In this document: positions 45,350-57,000 of the stretch, piece after piece
Layout: each line of letters starts with the position of its first letter
How positions within the stretch are numbered: the first letter of the stretch is position 1
The notes under the pieces: generated by a model
Told to the model about the DNA's origin: nothing
Database searches by the model: none
Seen by the model: only the letters and a program-made list of their open reading frames with translations
NCBI GenBank assembly: GCA_029204225.1
Contig: CM055092.1
Location: 46,753,486 to 46,813,485, forward strand
DNA length: 60,000 nucleotides
DNA from: Diphasiastrum complanatum
Taxonomy: Eukaryota > Streptophyta > Lycopodiopsida > Lycopodiales > Lycopodiaceae
Reading direction: 5' to 3'
Made by a program: the position numbers and the translations under genes

Positions 45350-45820
45350 GATGCCTATAGTCCTCGGCTATCAAGACACCTTGCAAGGCTTCTAAAGAGG
45401 GTGGATCCTCTTTGATGGCATATGATTGAACAATGGTATCAAAATCCTCACTTAAGCCATTCAAAATAACTTGAACAATTTCTTTGAATTTGATAGAATC
45501 ATCTATGCAAGAAAGATCATTATTTAGATCTTGACTCTAGAAACATAGGATGAGGCACTTTCATCCATTCTCTGAAAACTTTGGAAGATCATATTTCAAA
45601 GATTAAGGACTCTTGAAGTGTTCTTAGACTCATAAATGCATTGAAGAGTACTCCATGCATCTTGGGCATTAAGACAAGCTAGATGCCACATTGCCTCTAT
45701 CTCTCTACTAGATGACAAAAAGAGAAATGGATAAGAGTTGAGAATCTCTCTTTTTGAGAATCCTTGACCTACAAGAGTAGCCTCACATGCTTCTTGATAG
45801 GTTCTAGACCTACACATCAC
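45350..45820 (-). pseudogene. Ty1/copia gag fragment
   Basis: The minus strand reads REIEAMWHLACLNAQDAW, then a YESKNTSRVLNL block at about 45600, then FQSFQRMDESASSYVSRV, and EIVQVILNGLSEDFD with SLEALQGVLIAE near the end. Stops at about 45595 and 45535 break the frame. It aligns block by block with the UBN2 region of ORF1 at 11.5 kb but belongs to a different, older copy. Confidence 0.88.
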
Positions 45821-45893
45821 TATGAAGGCTAAGAATGTAACTTGACTCTAATTAGAAAATTACTTGACTAGTCTGCCTCAAGTTTGGACAAAC

Positions 45894-46223
45894 TCCAAAA
45901 CTTGAATCTCTAAGTTTAATATTATTTTATTTTACAATACTTTCACGTATTAATAGGGAGCAAAATCAATCATTTTGGTGTATGCTTATTTAAAACAAGA
46001 ACAATAATGCGAAATCTTTTGAAAAGAGTCAAAATCTTAAAAAAAACGTAACATTTCGGGCAAAAGTAAAATTATGAAATGTTACGTTTTTTTTAAGATT
46101 TTGACTCTTTTCAAAAGATTTCGCATTATTGTTCTTGTTTTAAATGATTGATATTGCTCCCTATTAATATGTGAAAGTATTGTAAAATAAAATAATATTA
46201 AACTTAGAGATTCAAGTTTTGGA
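45894..46223. repeat. Near-perfect fold-back (long hairpin)
   Basis: The left arm 45894-46057 and right arm 46076-46223 are reverse complements around an 18-base loop (gggcaaaagtaaaattat). Only a couple of mismatches were found, plus one ~16-base insertion in the left arm (ttggtgtatgcttattt region near 45976). Both ends read tccaaaacttgaatctct going inward. No coding potential is seen. It is a fold-back/MITE-like element or the product of an inverted duplication. Confidence 0.93.
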
Positions 46224-46429
46224 GTAAAAATGTTTTTTTGCATAAAAATTCTCAATTTCACAAAAAATCAAAATATAAAAACATTCATTTTGACTCAAGA
46301 AATTAGTACACCATATTCAAAAAAGTTAAACATTTAGATAAATAAAAAATCTCCACCATGTAAACAAAATACATGAACATTTAGCATTTTTAATAGTCAA
46401 AATACTAAAGATATTTTGACATTATATGT

Positions 46430-46768
46430 TTACAATTGAAATTCCACGGAGTTTTCACTAACTCCTCTCAACTCAGTGCTTGACATATTGTTAAGGCTCT
46501 CCTTTTCAGCAGATGAAATTGATGACTCATCTTCTTCATCAAAATCCAGAGGTACATTTTCATTTGAGTCGTCATCCATTGTTAACAAAATTTTTCGCAT
46601 TGCGACTTTCTTCCATTGTTGCCGAGTTGACTTCAATATTGATATCATCAACTTGTGATTGAAATGTTTTCTTTTGCCCTTATAGCTGGACCACTTAGAC
46701 TTGGTGGCTTTTATAGTTTGATGATTTTTTTTGGAACCCACATAACTTTCATGTTCGTCGTTTTGCAC
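46430..46768 (-). other. Open reading frame of 112 codons, unrecognised
   Basis: The frame encodes a lysine-rich N-terminal half (KATKSKWSSYKGKRKHF, then RQQWKKVAMRKILL) followed by a strongly acidic, serine-rich end (DDDSNENVPLDFDEEDESS). It may belong to the same decayed gene as 47083-47600 on the same strand. No family is recognised. Confidence 0.3.
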
Positions 46769-47082
46769 AAAGGCTAAAATTTCAGTTTGTTATAGAACAG
46801 ACGAGGATTTGATTGTGGTCGTTGGAATTGTTGATCTTAATGGCCAATGAAATTCTTCAAGCAAGTTCGTATCTCCTAAGTAGACTGAGTTTCTATTTAT
46901 CAAAAAAATTCATCCACCAATGTGTACCAAACTCGTATGAAAATTGGTATGTTGCTTGAATGGTTGATTCTAAGAAATTTAATGCTGTAAATGGATCAAA
47001 TGAATTTTGTTCTCATTCAGCTTTCTGCTCTTCGAAAGTGGAAGTTAGAATGAATTTTGGTAATGGTTGAGCTTGAATCGTT

Positions 47083-47610
47083 TCAAACATTGGGATAATT
47101 ACAATACTGTATAGATTGTAAAGTGTCACTGAATATCAGAACTTCAACCAAATGAACTTGAATGAAATCTGCTTCATTTAAATTCTTTGGCACTCTCACA
47201 AAATGAGGCAGTATTATTTTTTTCTGATCCATTCCATCCATGACGAGACCCAAATACTTTTGAAAAGATTCCAAACATATTTTTATGTGCTTTGCAAGCT
47301 TTTGTCTCTTCGTTGTTTGCTATTCTCTATGGAATTGAAGTGACTTTGTAATCTCCACTACAAAATACAAAAAATCGATTGAAAACACAAATGGAATCCA
47401 AGAATTTGTTGTAAATTATAGTAAATAACTTTTTAAGAGCAATAATGTTAGATACCTTTTTCTTGCGAAGTTTTAGCTTGCTCTCTAAGCGCTTTCAACT
47501 ACTGACAAGTTGTACAAACAAACATTCTAGATGTTTTAAGAATTTTTACAAGACCGAAGTTCTTTTTCCAAACTTTCACAAAATATGAATAAATCAAATG
47601 TGGAACACTC
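47083..47610 (-). pseudogene. Decayed DGMDQ-motif protein, transposase-like
   Basis: From 47610 down, the minus strand reads VKVWKKNFGLVKILKTSRMF, then VCTTCQ, a TAG, and LKALREQAKTSQEK up to a possible GT donor near 47455. A second block reads KLAKHIKICLESFQKYLGLV, then MDGMDQKKIILPHFVRVPKN, then EADFIQVHLVEVLIF and a YPNV end at 47083. As I remember it, an uncharacterised family found in lower plants and some animals shares a CxxC block followed by DGMDQxKTxLPHF. The acidic motif suggests a transposase-type catalytic region, but that is inference. Stops at 47500 and about 47325 make it non-functional as read. Confidence 0.5.
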
Positions 47611-48440
47611 TTGGACATGCAAAATCCTTGTACATAAAAAATGTTTAATAATCTAGTTCGTTTCACCTGTGCACGATGAACCTATGTACTTGCCCAAGCT
47701 TGGCATCAGAAAGGCTTAATTAATACTTACTTGGGTTAGGAGTATGCTTCTCTTTCTTTCTTCTAAAATAAAAGGTCATGACTCATTGGTATATTTCAGT
47801 GCGGGTAAAAAATTGACAATACAAAAAGGGCAATTGTTGAAATTCACATTTTATTGTTTCATTTTTAAGACTTAAAATCAAATAATTTTCATTATAAATT
47901 TTAAGTTTTTAGGTTTTTATTTGACCTTTTTATCAATTTCATAATAAGTTTGATGAGGTTTGTTTCAAAAAGAGCCCTAGGGAGTATACCTAAGAGCGAG
48001 TGCTCGAGAAAATGGACAAGCTAGAATGGAACCATCTCAAAAATCGGCATCATAAAAATGTTTAACGATTTTTTTCTACAAGCATACATATAGTACATAC
48101 CTTTTAGGCTTTTTATAAGTAAAAGCTTTCAAAAAACCGAGAAGTAATATATAATGCACGTTTTTAGAGGATAACTCGAAAGAGGTTTCCTAAGAGCTAC
48201 TTCCTCCTTGGCACTTGTTAATACCTAATCATTTACTATCACACTTCATTCAATGCTCCCCAAAGTGATATGCTCAAGTACATATTTAGTCAGGTTGCTA
48301 ATCATATATGCCTTGACTCTGTTTTTGACCTATTCTCTTAGTCTTAGGGATGTCTCTAGTCTAATGTAGTCCAATGGATTAGGTCAGGGGCCAGAGGCAT
48401 TTTGCTAAGAGGCCAGACCCCGAAGCCTAAGGCCAGGATT
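47611..48440. other. Intergenic DNA upstream of the TSO1-like gene
   Basis: No gene or repeat is recognised. The stretch is AT-rich up to about 48360, after which GC content rises into the promoter. Confidence 0.5.
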
Positions 48441-48459
48441 CCAAATCCCTCCCCCGAAA

Positions 48460-48515
48460 TGACGTGGCAGATCACGATTGGTTCATGATGTTACGTGGAC
48501 GTTTCCCATTGGTTC
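48460..48515 (+). promoter_or_regulatory. Two phased ACGT + CCAAT-type modules
   Basis: TGACGTGGcagatcacgATTGGTTC (48460-48484) is followed exactly 31 bp later by TTACGTGGacgtttcccATTGGTTC (48491-48515). Each module pairs a bZIP-type ACGTGG box with an inverted CCAAT box (NF-Y type) at the same 15-bp offset. They lie about 60-130 bp before a CT-rich stretch (48572-48600) that looks like a TATA-less transcription start region. They probably drive the TSO1-like gene, whose first coding exon is 2.5 kb downstream after presumed 5' UTR exons and introns. Confidence 0.55.
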
Positions 48516-48739
48516 GGGACTGCGAGACAAGGACATGGGAAGCCAGAAATGGGTCCCATACTTAGCATCTATTTCCCTCGCTCCCTTCTCTTCCAATTTC
48601 CAAATCACAAGCAAAAACCAGCAGCAGAATTGCGATCCAGAGCCATACAGGGCGGCATGATCGAAATCAGAGGGAGCAGGAAATGAAAATGCAAAGAAGA
48701 AGATAGAGATCAGAGTAAGAATTGTTGTGACAGTGGTAG

Positions 48740-51069
48740 TAAATTGTTGAAATTTAGTTAATGCTGAAGATGGAGGAGCCAGATCCTGGTTTATCCAGTT
48801 TAGTTTAGAGCAATTTTACGTTGCTGGTAGATTCTGAAATACGTTGTTTTGGACTATTGAATCCAATGAATTCGGCTCGGATTCTAATGATCAGTTCTAT
48901 TGCAAACTAGGCTATTGATCAACTGAACTAAGTATTCCGTGAGGTAGTTTCACTTTGCTAATAAAATTTGCAGTGTAGTGCATCTGGGTGAAGCACATTA
49001 GATCAACTAAATTCAGTCTTACTGTAAGCCATTTTTTATTGTTAGTAAATTTTGATGGTTTGTTCGTTGTTAAGTGTATTGGATCAAGTGAGCCGCAAAC
49101 AATGCGCATGGGATCAGCTGAGCAGCAAAATAATTTGCATAATGTTAACAAGGAATGAATAGCTTTCTTCATGAATGGACATTTCTTGGGAAGTATTCCA
49201 TAGCAGTGCAGTAAGGGATTCGGGAAAGGGTCTTATTATGCAAGCCCATATCTGATACGTGCTCCCCGTGGATGTACGATGCATATTTTCTGCATAAAAT
49301 GATGCTAGTGCAAGTATCCACCGCTGGTTAAAAAACAATAAGTAGCATAGGCATGCATTGCCCTTTTGCTGCTAGTTCATAAATCTGTGATGAGCCTTCA
49401 GAAAGTGAGACAGCCTATTCCGTACATCAAACGTTCCTGCACTTATATTTTGCGGCGTATTAAGTTCTGAAAGTAGCAGAGAAGGTTGATCTACTTGCTG
49501 GAGTTGAGGCTGTAGAGACTCTTTTTATTAAAGGCTTTGATTGATATTAGTGCAGTTTGCTGGTATTTGCAATCTGCTCAGACTAGGCATCATGCTACTT
49601 TTTCAGGCTGTTCCAGTTGCTGCTTCATTGTTGGCACTTAGCCACATATACAGTTGCGTTGTTGCCTTCTTTTTGTGGGTACCTGGCCCTATATACACTT
49701 GCATTTACATTAGTGTCTTCTCTTGGGTTCATGCATGTACAGACTTTAGCTGGTTGTATTCAGCGTGAAAACTCCACGAATTTGCTCCGGTGAGCTCCAT
49801 GGTTGAAAAACCGAATGTGGCTGCAAACTTTTCTGAACCACATTTGTTTTGCTTGTACACAATTAAACTTCAATAAACCATCAGTGTATTCGTGGAACTG
49901 TTTTGCCCAAACATAAATCGTTTTGCCCAAACAGTTGACTTGGCTGGCAGGGACCATGGTTCCTGTCTAATCTACCTGATTTGGGCCTCCTATTTTCTCT
50001 TGATTACTACATTTTGAGATACTTTTTTGCATGGTCTAAGCCTTGATGGTGTGGTTGATAAGTAACAGTGGCTCCAACCGTCAAAAGATTACTGTTACCT
50101 TTAAGAAACTCTCCATTACCAGATTAAGCTTTTATTTCATTTCTTGAAGTAGAAGTTTATTTGGTCTTTTGAAAGTAGCAGAATAAGTTACCCAAGGATG
50201 ATATCTTGCGTAACACGCGCTGTTCATCAATGATTTGCAATACGATTGGGGTGGCTATGGCGTTTCCCTCTTTTATCATGCAAAAGGAAAAATTGTTATA
50301 TGTGAATGTAATATCTCATTATCATTTACTGAGAGTCATCTTAGAATTAGCCACAAATATAGCATGTTGTGATGACAGGACACCTTTGCTTTCTTTAAGC
50401 TAGATGCTGATTACACTTAGAGCCCATTGTAGCGTGTATTTGCAATTTTGGTTAAAGATACCACTACATTGGTCTTTTGTAGGGTGCTTTCCAGCACTAA
50501 GCGATTACTTGACTTTTTCTGGTCGAGGATTTCAGTGTTCAATAATGTATATTATCTAAACACAGGTAATGTAGTATGAGACTGTAAAAAGTGGTAGTTG
50601 ATTCTTGCTGTAATGGTCATTGATAGTGAAATGTGAAGGTGCATTATCCTACTCTGAATATTTTTGGCATTTTGAAAGTGCAAGTGTTCGTTTAAGATAC
50701 ATTTTGACAGATTTTTGGATACAAATATGTGGTCAAACTCATGATGTGTTGTATCCTTGAAAGCTAGCAGCAATTTTAGTTTTCGTGGTGAATGCATTTT
50801 GTATGATTGGTTTTTTGCAGATGAGATTCTTTGAGAAATATTCTCTGCCAAGATCTTCTTTCCTCGTTCATATTTTCACACTGATTGTGATATCCTTGAT
50901 TGTTCTCTTTTGTATTACAGAATGGAGGATCGTAAAAATATGGAAGTCTTTCAAGCCCTGCATGACAATTTGGTTATGGAAATTGTTGCTCTTCATTGAG
51001 CTGACATGAAGTAGTTTCTTCAGAGCCTCATTCTTATTCGAACTTGCTGTGACCTGGTACTATTAGCTC
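48740..51069 (+). other. Presumed 5' UTR exons and introns of the TSO1-like gene
   Basis: Only short open frames occur. Candidate acceptor sites with polypyrimidine tracts precede 50821 (ttttttgcag|atgag) and 50921 (tgtattacag|aatgg), so one or more untranslated exons are likely. No transcript structure can be fixed from sequence alone. Confidence 0.35.
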
Positions 51070-54000
51070 ATGGACTCTCCACAAAGAGAACCAAATTTGT
51101 CGTCGAGTAATTTGCAGGTTTAAACTCTTTTGCCATGATTATGCTCGCAGTTTCAAATGAGCAGCAATTTCCAACTAGTCTGTTCATTAATCCAAATCTG
51201 AGTATTCATTACAAATGTTCATAATCTGTGTAGATAACGCATTCATTATGGTAGGGCTGATTGGTTATCTGCAAACCTAAATGCGGTTGTGAGTTTCTCT
51301 GGAACGATCTGTCTTCTCTTTTAATAGTTCTCATCATATCTGATGATGCATTTTCTTTCCTGCTTTAGCTTTTAGTAAATCATCCGCAAGAGACATTTGC
51401 TGATGCCGTATTGAACTTCGTGAAAATTTGAAGCAGTGGCCAGGCTATCTTATTAAGAGCTGAAGTATTTATTGTGGTTTGGCAAGCACGATTTCTGGTT
51501 GAGCAAACCGCTCTTTTTTATTAATTTCCTCTGTTCTGAAAGACTAGAATTAAATGTACTAGAGAGGTGCAACAAGTGTACCATTCGTTTAGCTTGAACT
51601 AGTTTGTTGGATATGGATGAAGTTCTTTATTCACTTAAAGCATTTTCTATGCAGGAATCTCCCTTTTTCAAATATCTCTGCTCTCTTTCGCCTATTAAAA
51701 CAGCAAAATCTTTGCATGTTCCACAAACTTATTCGGAGATGATATTTCCTCAGCCACCTGCAGTTTTTGTTTCCCCTCCTTTAGGTGCACACAAGGGACT
51801 CAAGTTGCTGAGAAGGTATATTTTGGGGCTTTGGTGCAAGATGATTGTTTCGAGAATCCTTTAGCTAGAAGTTTCTTATGTATCAAATATCGAAAAGTAG
51901 TTTGCCTTCATGCTCTTCTGCTTTTTCTCTTGCAGCTGCACCCTTAGCAATGATCACAGGGACTCGGTATCAGAAATGGCAGTATCTGCAGAGGTTACCA
52001 ATGGACCGGGACTCTTAGAAGATTCATCAGTTAACAGAAATAAAAGCCTTTCATCAGGCTCATCCCAGAAAGTTGACCCTGAATTTTGTTTTGTTGATGA
52101 TTGTACTAACCAGCATATGATCATTGACAGTTTCAAGCTGGAACATGAGCACCATTTTGTAACGAATTACTCTGAACAGCAATCGGCCCAACCTTTTGAA
52201 GGCGACATCGATTGTATGGACTGGAAGGGGAATGGGAAACAGCTCCATGGGAATAATGCTGATCAAAGCTTCAGGACTCTGTCGTACCATCCAATAGAAA
52301 TCTATACTGCGAGAAGCTTGGCTGTCGAATGCAAAAAGGTTCATGTGGTCGGTGTTGGATCTGCTGATGATGACTCCAAAGGAAGTGTGTTTTGGGAAAG
52401 TAATGCAGAATCTTTTGCAGAAGATAAAAAAGCTATGACGGATGGCCTAAATTCTTCAACAAAAAAGCAATCGGAGAAAACACTGCAGAAGTCATTTCCA
52501 GTATCAGAAGTGACAAAAGAAACTTTTTCAAGAAATAATGATTTCAGTCTTTTGGAAGATCTTATTCTGCATGATTTTGAAAATTTGGATCAAGCATCGA
52601 CTCTATCTGTTGCTGATCGAAATAGAAGTGGTGCTCATTATCAAGAAGATTGTGCAGAGTTAGTGATTTCAAATCTACAAATGGAACTACTTCTTAATAA
52701 TCTAGAAAAGGCAGACAGCAAACAAGATGTACATGACGATGCCCAATGCATCAAACAGGGCTGCTTGCTCCATGCAGATTTAGATTTGAAGGAAGGCCAA
52801 TTCAATTCACAGACAGATGCAAGTGTCAGTGTAATAAATCTTCCCACTTGACAAACTATTAAAGTTCATGCTTGTCACATACTCCTATGTGCATGCAGTT
52901 TTTTTTATGGCTAGCAAAAGCATACAATTTGCTTTGTCCAGGTCCTCGTCTATCAACAATAATCATGTGAACTTTAAAAGATTAGAGGTGCACCGTGCCA
53001 GGAACATTACTTGCTATTTGTGATTAATTTATTACAAAACATTCTCTCTTGGAAGACAGAAAACACTGGTTAAATTGGTTTCTGTTTGCATGGTTGAGGG
53101 TTTGGAGGCAACTGATATGAGAGCCTAGAAAGTCATTCATAGTGTGATTAAAATTGAGGAGATTGTGGGTTTTGTCCAATTTGTGTTCAAATAGAAAACT
53201 TGCCAAACGATCCTGAAACATATTCTGGATTTTTTTCCTGCATTGGGTCTTTTCCTATAATAATTTAACGTTATGCAGAGACTTCTCTCAATGGTAAAGA
53301 TCTTCAATAGTGAATAAATGGGCAGAGTCAATCCAGGAAATAAACCTACGTACAATACAGTTGTTCTCAGCGTAGTTGTAAAATAAGAATTCTAAACCCC
53401 AGATATCAGTATTTCATTAAGTATTCGATGACATCACTATCTATACTTTGCTGATTGCTTACAATTTTTCTAGCTTAAGCCTTATACCAATCCTGATGCT
53501 TTATGCTGTTTCTTTTTTTATTTCTGAATTTGTGAAGCTTAGTTTTGCAAACAAATACATTACCATACAGCAAATCCTTTGCCCTGCAACTTAATTTTTT
53601 TGAATGTTACAGCTCATATTTGAATCTTCATATTTTAAAATTTAAATATCTGCTCATTTTTCGTTTGAAGATCCCTTAACGTGATATGCCTGTTTATGTT
53701 GCAACTGGCAGGCAAGTGGTATTGGTTCACGGGGATTCCGCCGCCGATGCTTAGATTTTGAAATTTCTGAAGCCCGAAGAAAGAGTCTTGAAGGCAAAAT
53801 TTCCCTAAGAATTGATGATACGACAAATGCTGCTGAGCAATTATTTTTTATGGGCTCTAACATATCGAACATTTGCCCATCATTTCTATGCGAAAGAACA
53901 GCAGCAACATCTAATGCAACAAAGAGTGAGAATTCAAATGCAGAAGATCTTACTAGCTGCTTTTCTTTTTCAAAAGATTACCGAATAAATGAAGAAATGG

Positions 54001-57000
54001 TTGCTAATATGGGACAGAATATTCCCAAACGTACCAATGAGAATGCTCTGGCTGCACCGAATAACAGTGTTCCAGGGCAGAATCCTTATATATCAGGCAG
54101 TTCTTGTGGTTCGGTTATGGTACCCTCTGGCATTGGGTTGCACCTCAACAGTTTGCATACCAATATTCGGACCTTGATGGCCTCAAACAGCAACTTGCCT
54201 TTGTCAGAATGTACAAACACATGTTCAACTGTTGTCAAAGATGTTAATTCAGAAAGTTGCGAAGTGAGTTTCATCTCTGGTCCAGAGGCCAATTTCTCTG
54301 TAGGTTCGTTTGTTGCTAGCTCTGGTCCTAGACTGGTTGTTTCACTGGCTGAAAAGACAAAGATCAATCACCCAGCAGCAATAGCCTCCACTAGTCCTCA
54401 TCTTGGAATCCTAAGTTCTTCTTCTACATGCTTTCAATCCATTGTAGTAAAGCAGGATGAAGACTCTGAAGTAGAGGGAGATAGAATTTCCCTTGAGCGG
54501 ATGCTTGAACAAGATACATTGCAGCAGAATTTTCCAGATTTTACTGAAGATATGTCTCGAAGTCCTAAAAAACGGTGACATCTTGTACCCACTTGCACAT
54601 TTTGTTTACTTAAGTGCAAAGTTTTTTGTTTTATCGTCTGAATCCTTTGTCCGTTGTGCTCGTGAGTGGATTCATAGTTTCATAAAATCACAATTCAAAT
54701 AGTTTTGACTCTGTCTAAATCGATTTGCAGTTTGGATTGATTTTGTAAAAACTGCATTTTCTGGAATTTCGAAAAATTTACGCTGTTATCTAATCGTATT
54801 GCAGTAGGTCATCACCTTGAATTTTAGAAAATGAAGAGATGATTCAAGTGAACTGGGAAGTATGGGTGGATTCAAACTAGTGTGAAGATGTTTTATTCAG
54901 TAGTATTCTACTGATAACTAACTTAGCTACTTCATTCTGGGATTGTTGGGAAACTGTAAAAGATCCAGTGGAGTGAGAGATAAGGCTGGCGAAGGCTGCA
55001 AACACTGCAAATGCAAGAAATCAAGATGCCTCAAGCTGTAAGTTTTCTTCTTCGCTACAAATAGTGTTTCTAATGGTTAAGGCTGTAATGAAATTTAAGT
55101 ATAATCTGCCACACGATGAGGTCCTATGAGAAATACTGTGATGTTTAGTTCTTTATTCTTAGAATAGTTACCCCTTTCTTGAAATGATTACTTGCAAAAT
55201 TGACTCTCTTTGCTGTCGTTTTCCTTCTTTATCTTCTTATGGGCCTACTTTATCCTATATTCTACCATAATGGCTTTGTTCACATCTTGGGGTAGTAGGC
55301 TCAACCAATTCCAATCGTGACTTCATGCATACATTCTTTAAAATATAGAATGAAATATTGATCTTCATTTATTGGACTGACAACGCATAGTGTTTTCACC
55401 AGCTATCACTGAGTAGTACAGTTTAAGTTTAGCAACTTATATTACATTTTGTTGCACTGATAGGACAATGCATAATTTTGTGAAAACTACACATTCTGCA
55501 TGTGTATTTTTGTGATTAGCTATATGTACCATGTATATGGAGCCCCTCCCTTTATTGCCAATACTGAGGGCAATGTTTCTGTTAATAGGGGTGTGTTATG
55601 ACTAGGGACTTCATTATGGTACATTAAGAATCTGTATTGGTTTCTCAGTAAGTGCTCTATTCATGGCCCCATTATGTGAGTTTCGGGCCCTGAGTATATC
55701 TAGTTTGACTCTGTCCGTCCCATCTAGAAACTCACAGATCTTATACAAGGTCGGGGAACCTTAGACATAATCTTAAAGTACCTTTGTGGAAGGTTCTCTC
55801 TGGACTAGTATAAATAGGATCTCTACAAGTCATTCTGCAATTTATAATCTTGGTGTTTATGAGTGTCTTTGTAGGTGATGCTTATCGTTGCTCCTTATTG
55901 GACTTGCACACCTGTGTCGTCTTGGTTGTACAGTGTTTTTGCAGGGCATTACTATTTGATCGGCGTTATATTACTTCTGTTTCTTTATGTGATGCCTTAT
56001 CTGTGATGTGGGTTCATAACAAGTAGCAATAGGATGTTTATCCAAATTTTGGTGTAGTTTATGAAAGAGCTAGTTTTATTGCAAACCACCTGTTATGTTA
56101 TGACAAGGATGGCTGTACTGTGAAACCTTTGCCCTGCTTATTGCAATATATAAGTGCTTCTTGTTAGTCATTTCAGATGCTTTCAATCATCAAGGGGCCA
56201 GGATTCCATCTCAGTGGAGAATGCTTCATCAAATAATTGCTCGGTGAACTTTTAAAATTTTATTTTCTAATGCATTCTCATGAAAGAGAAGAAACTGAAA
56301 AGTTTTTTGGGCAGGCTAAGCATCAATAAGAGTTAATTACCCTGAATTTTGAGTGATAAATAAGGTGAACATTCATGCTCATTTTCTAAGCCTCAAACAT
56401 GGGACTGATTGCAGGAGAATGAGTTAGTCTCCTTGTTATGTGCTGCAAATTTCGGGTTATAGACTGCTGGATGTTGATTCATTTCTTTGATATGAAATTA
56501 TTCCGTGACTATTTCTGATATTTCTAGATCTGCTGTCCTGAGTGAAAAATTGTAGTGAAGGCTTTCTCCATGATATATTATGTGAGAACTTGGAGTCAAG
56601 ATGCAAGATTATCTAGAGTCGAGATTTGGGGAACATCACTGTTTGACAGCTAATTTCATGCATTTGAGTGGCCCACAATTTGATCCATTTTGGGATAATT
56701 AAAAAGGCTCTCTTTTAGTTACTATTTTTTCTCCTTGACAGGTACTGTGAATGCTTTGCTGCTGGTGTTTATTGTGTCGATTTGTGCACATGCCATGAAT
56801 GTTTCAACAAACCTGAATTTGAGGAAACGGTTCTCGGAACTCGCCAGCAGATAGAAACTCGAAACCCGTTAGCCTTTGCTCCAAAGATTCTCCGGGCGGC
56901 TGATTCATCTCCAGCTGATGGGGTGAGCTGTTAAGGCTATCCTGCATCTTATCATATTAGAACAAGTTTGTAGTTTGTTCTCTCTAATCTACCTCCCCTT

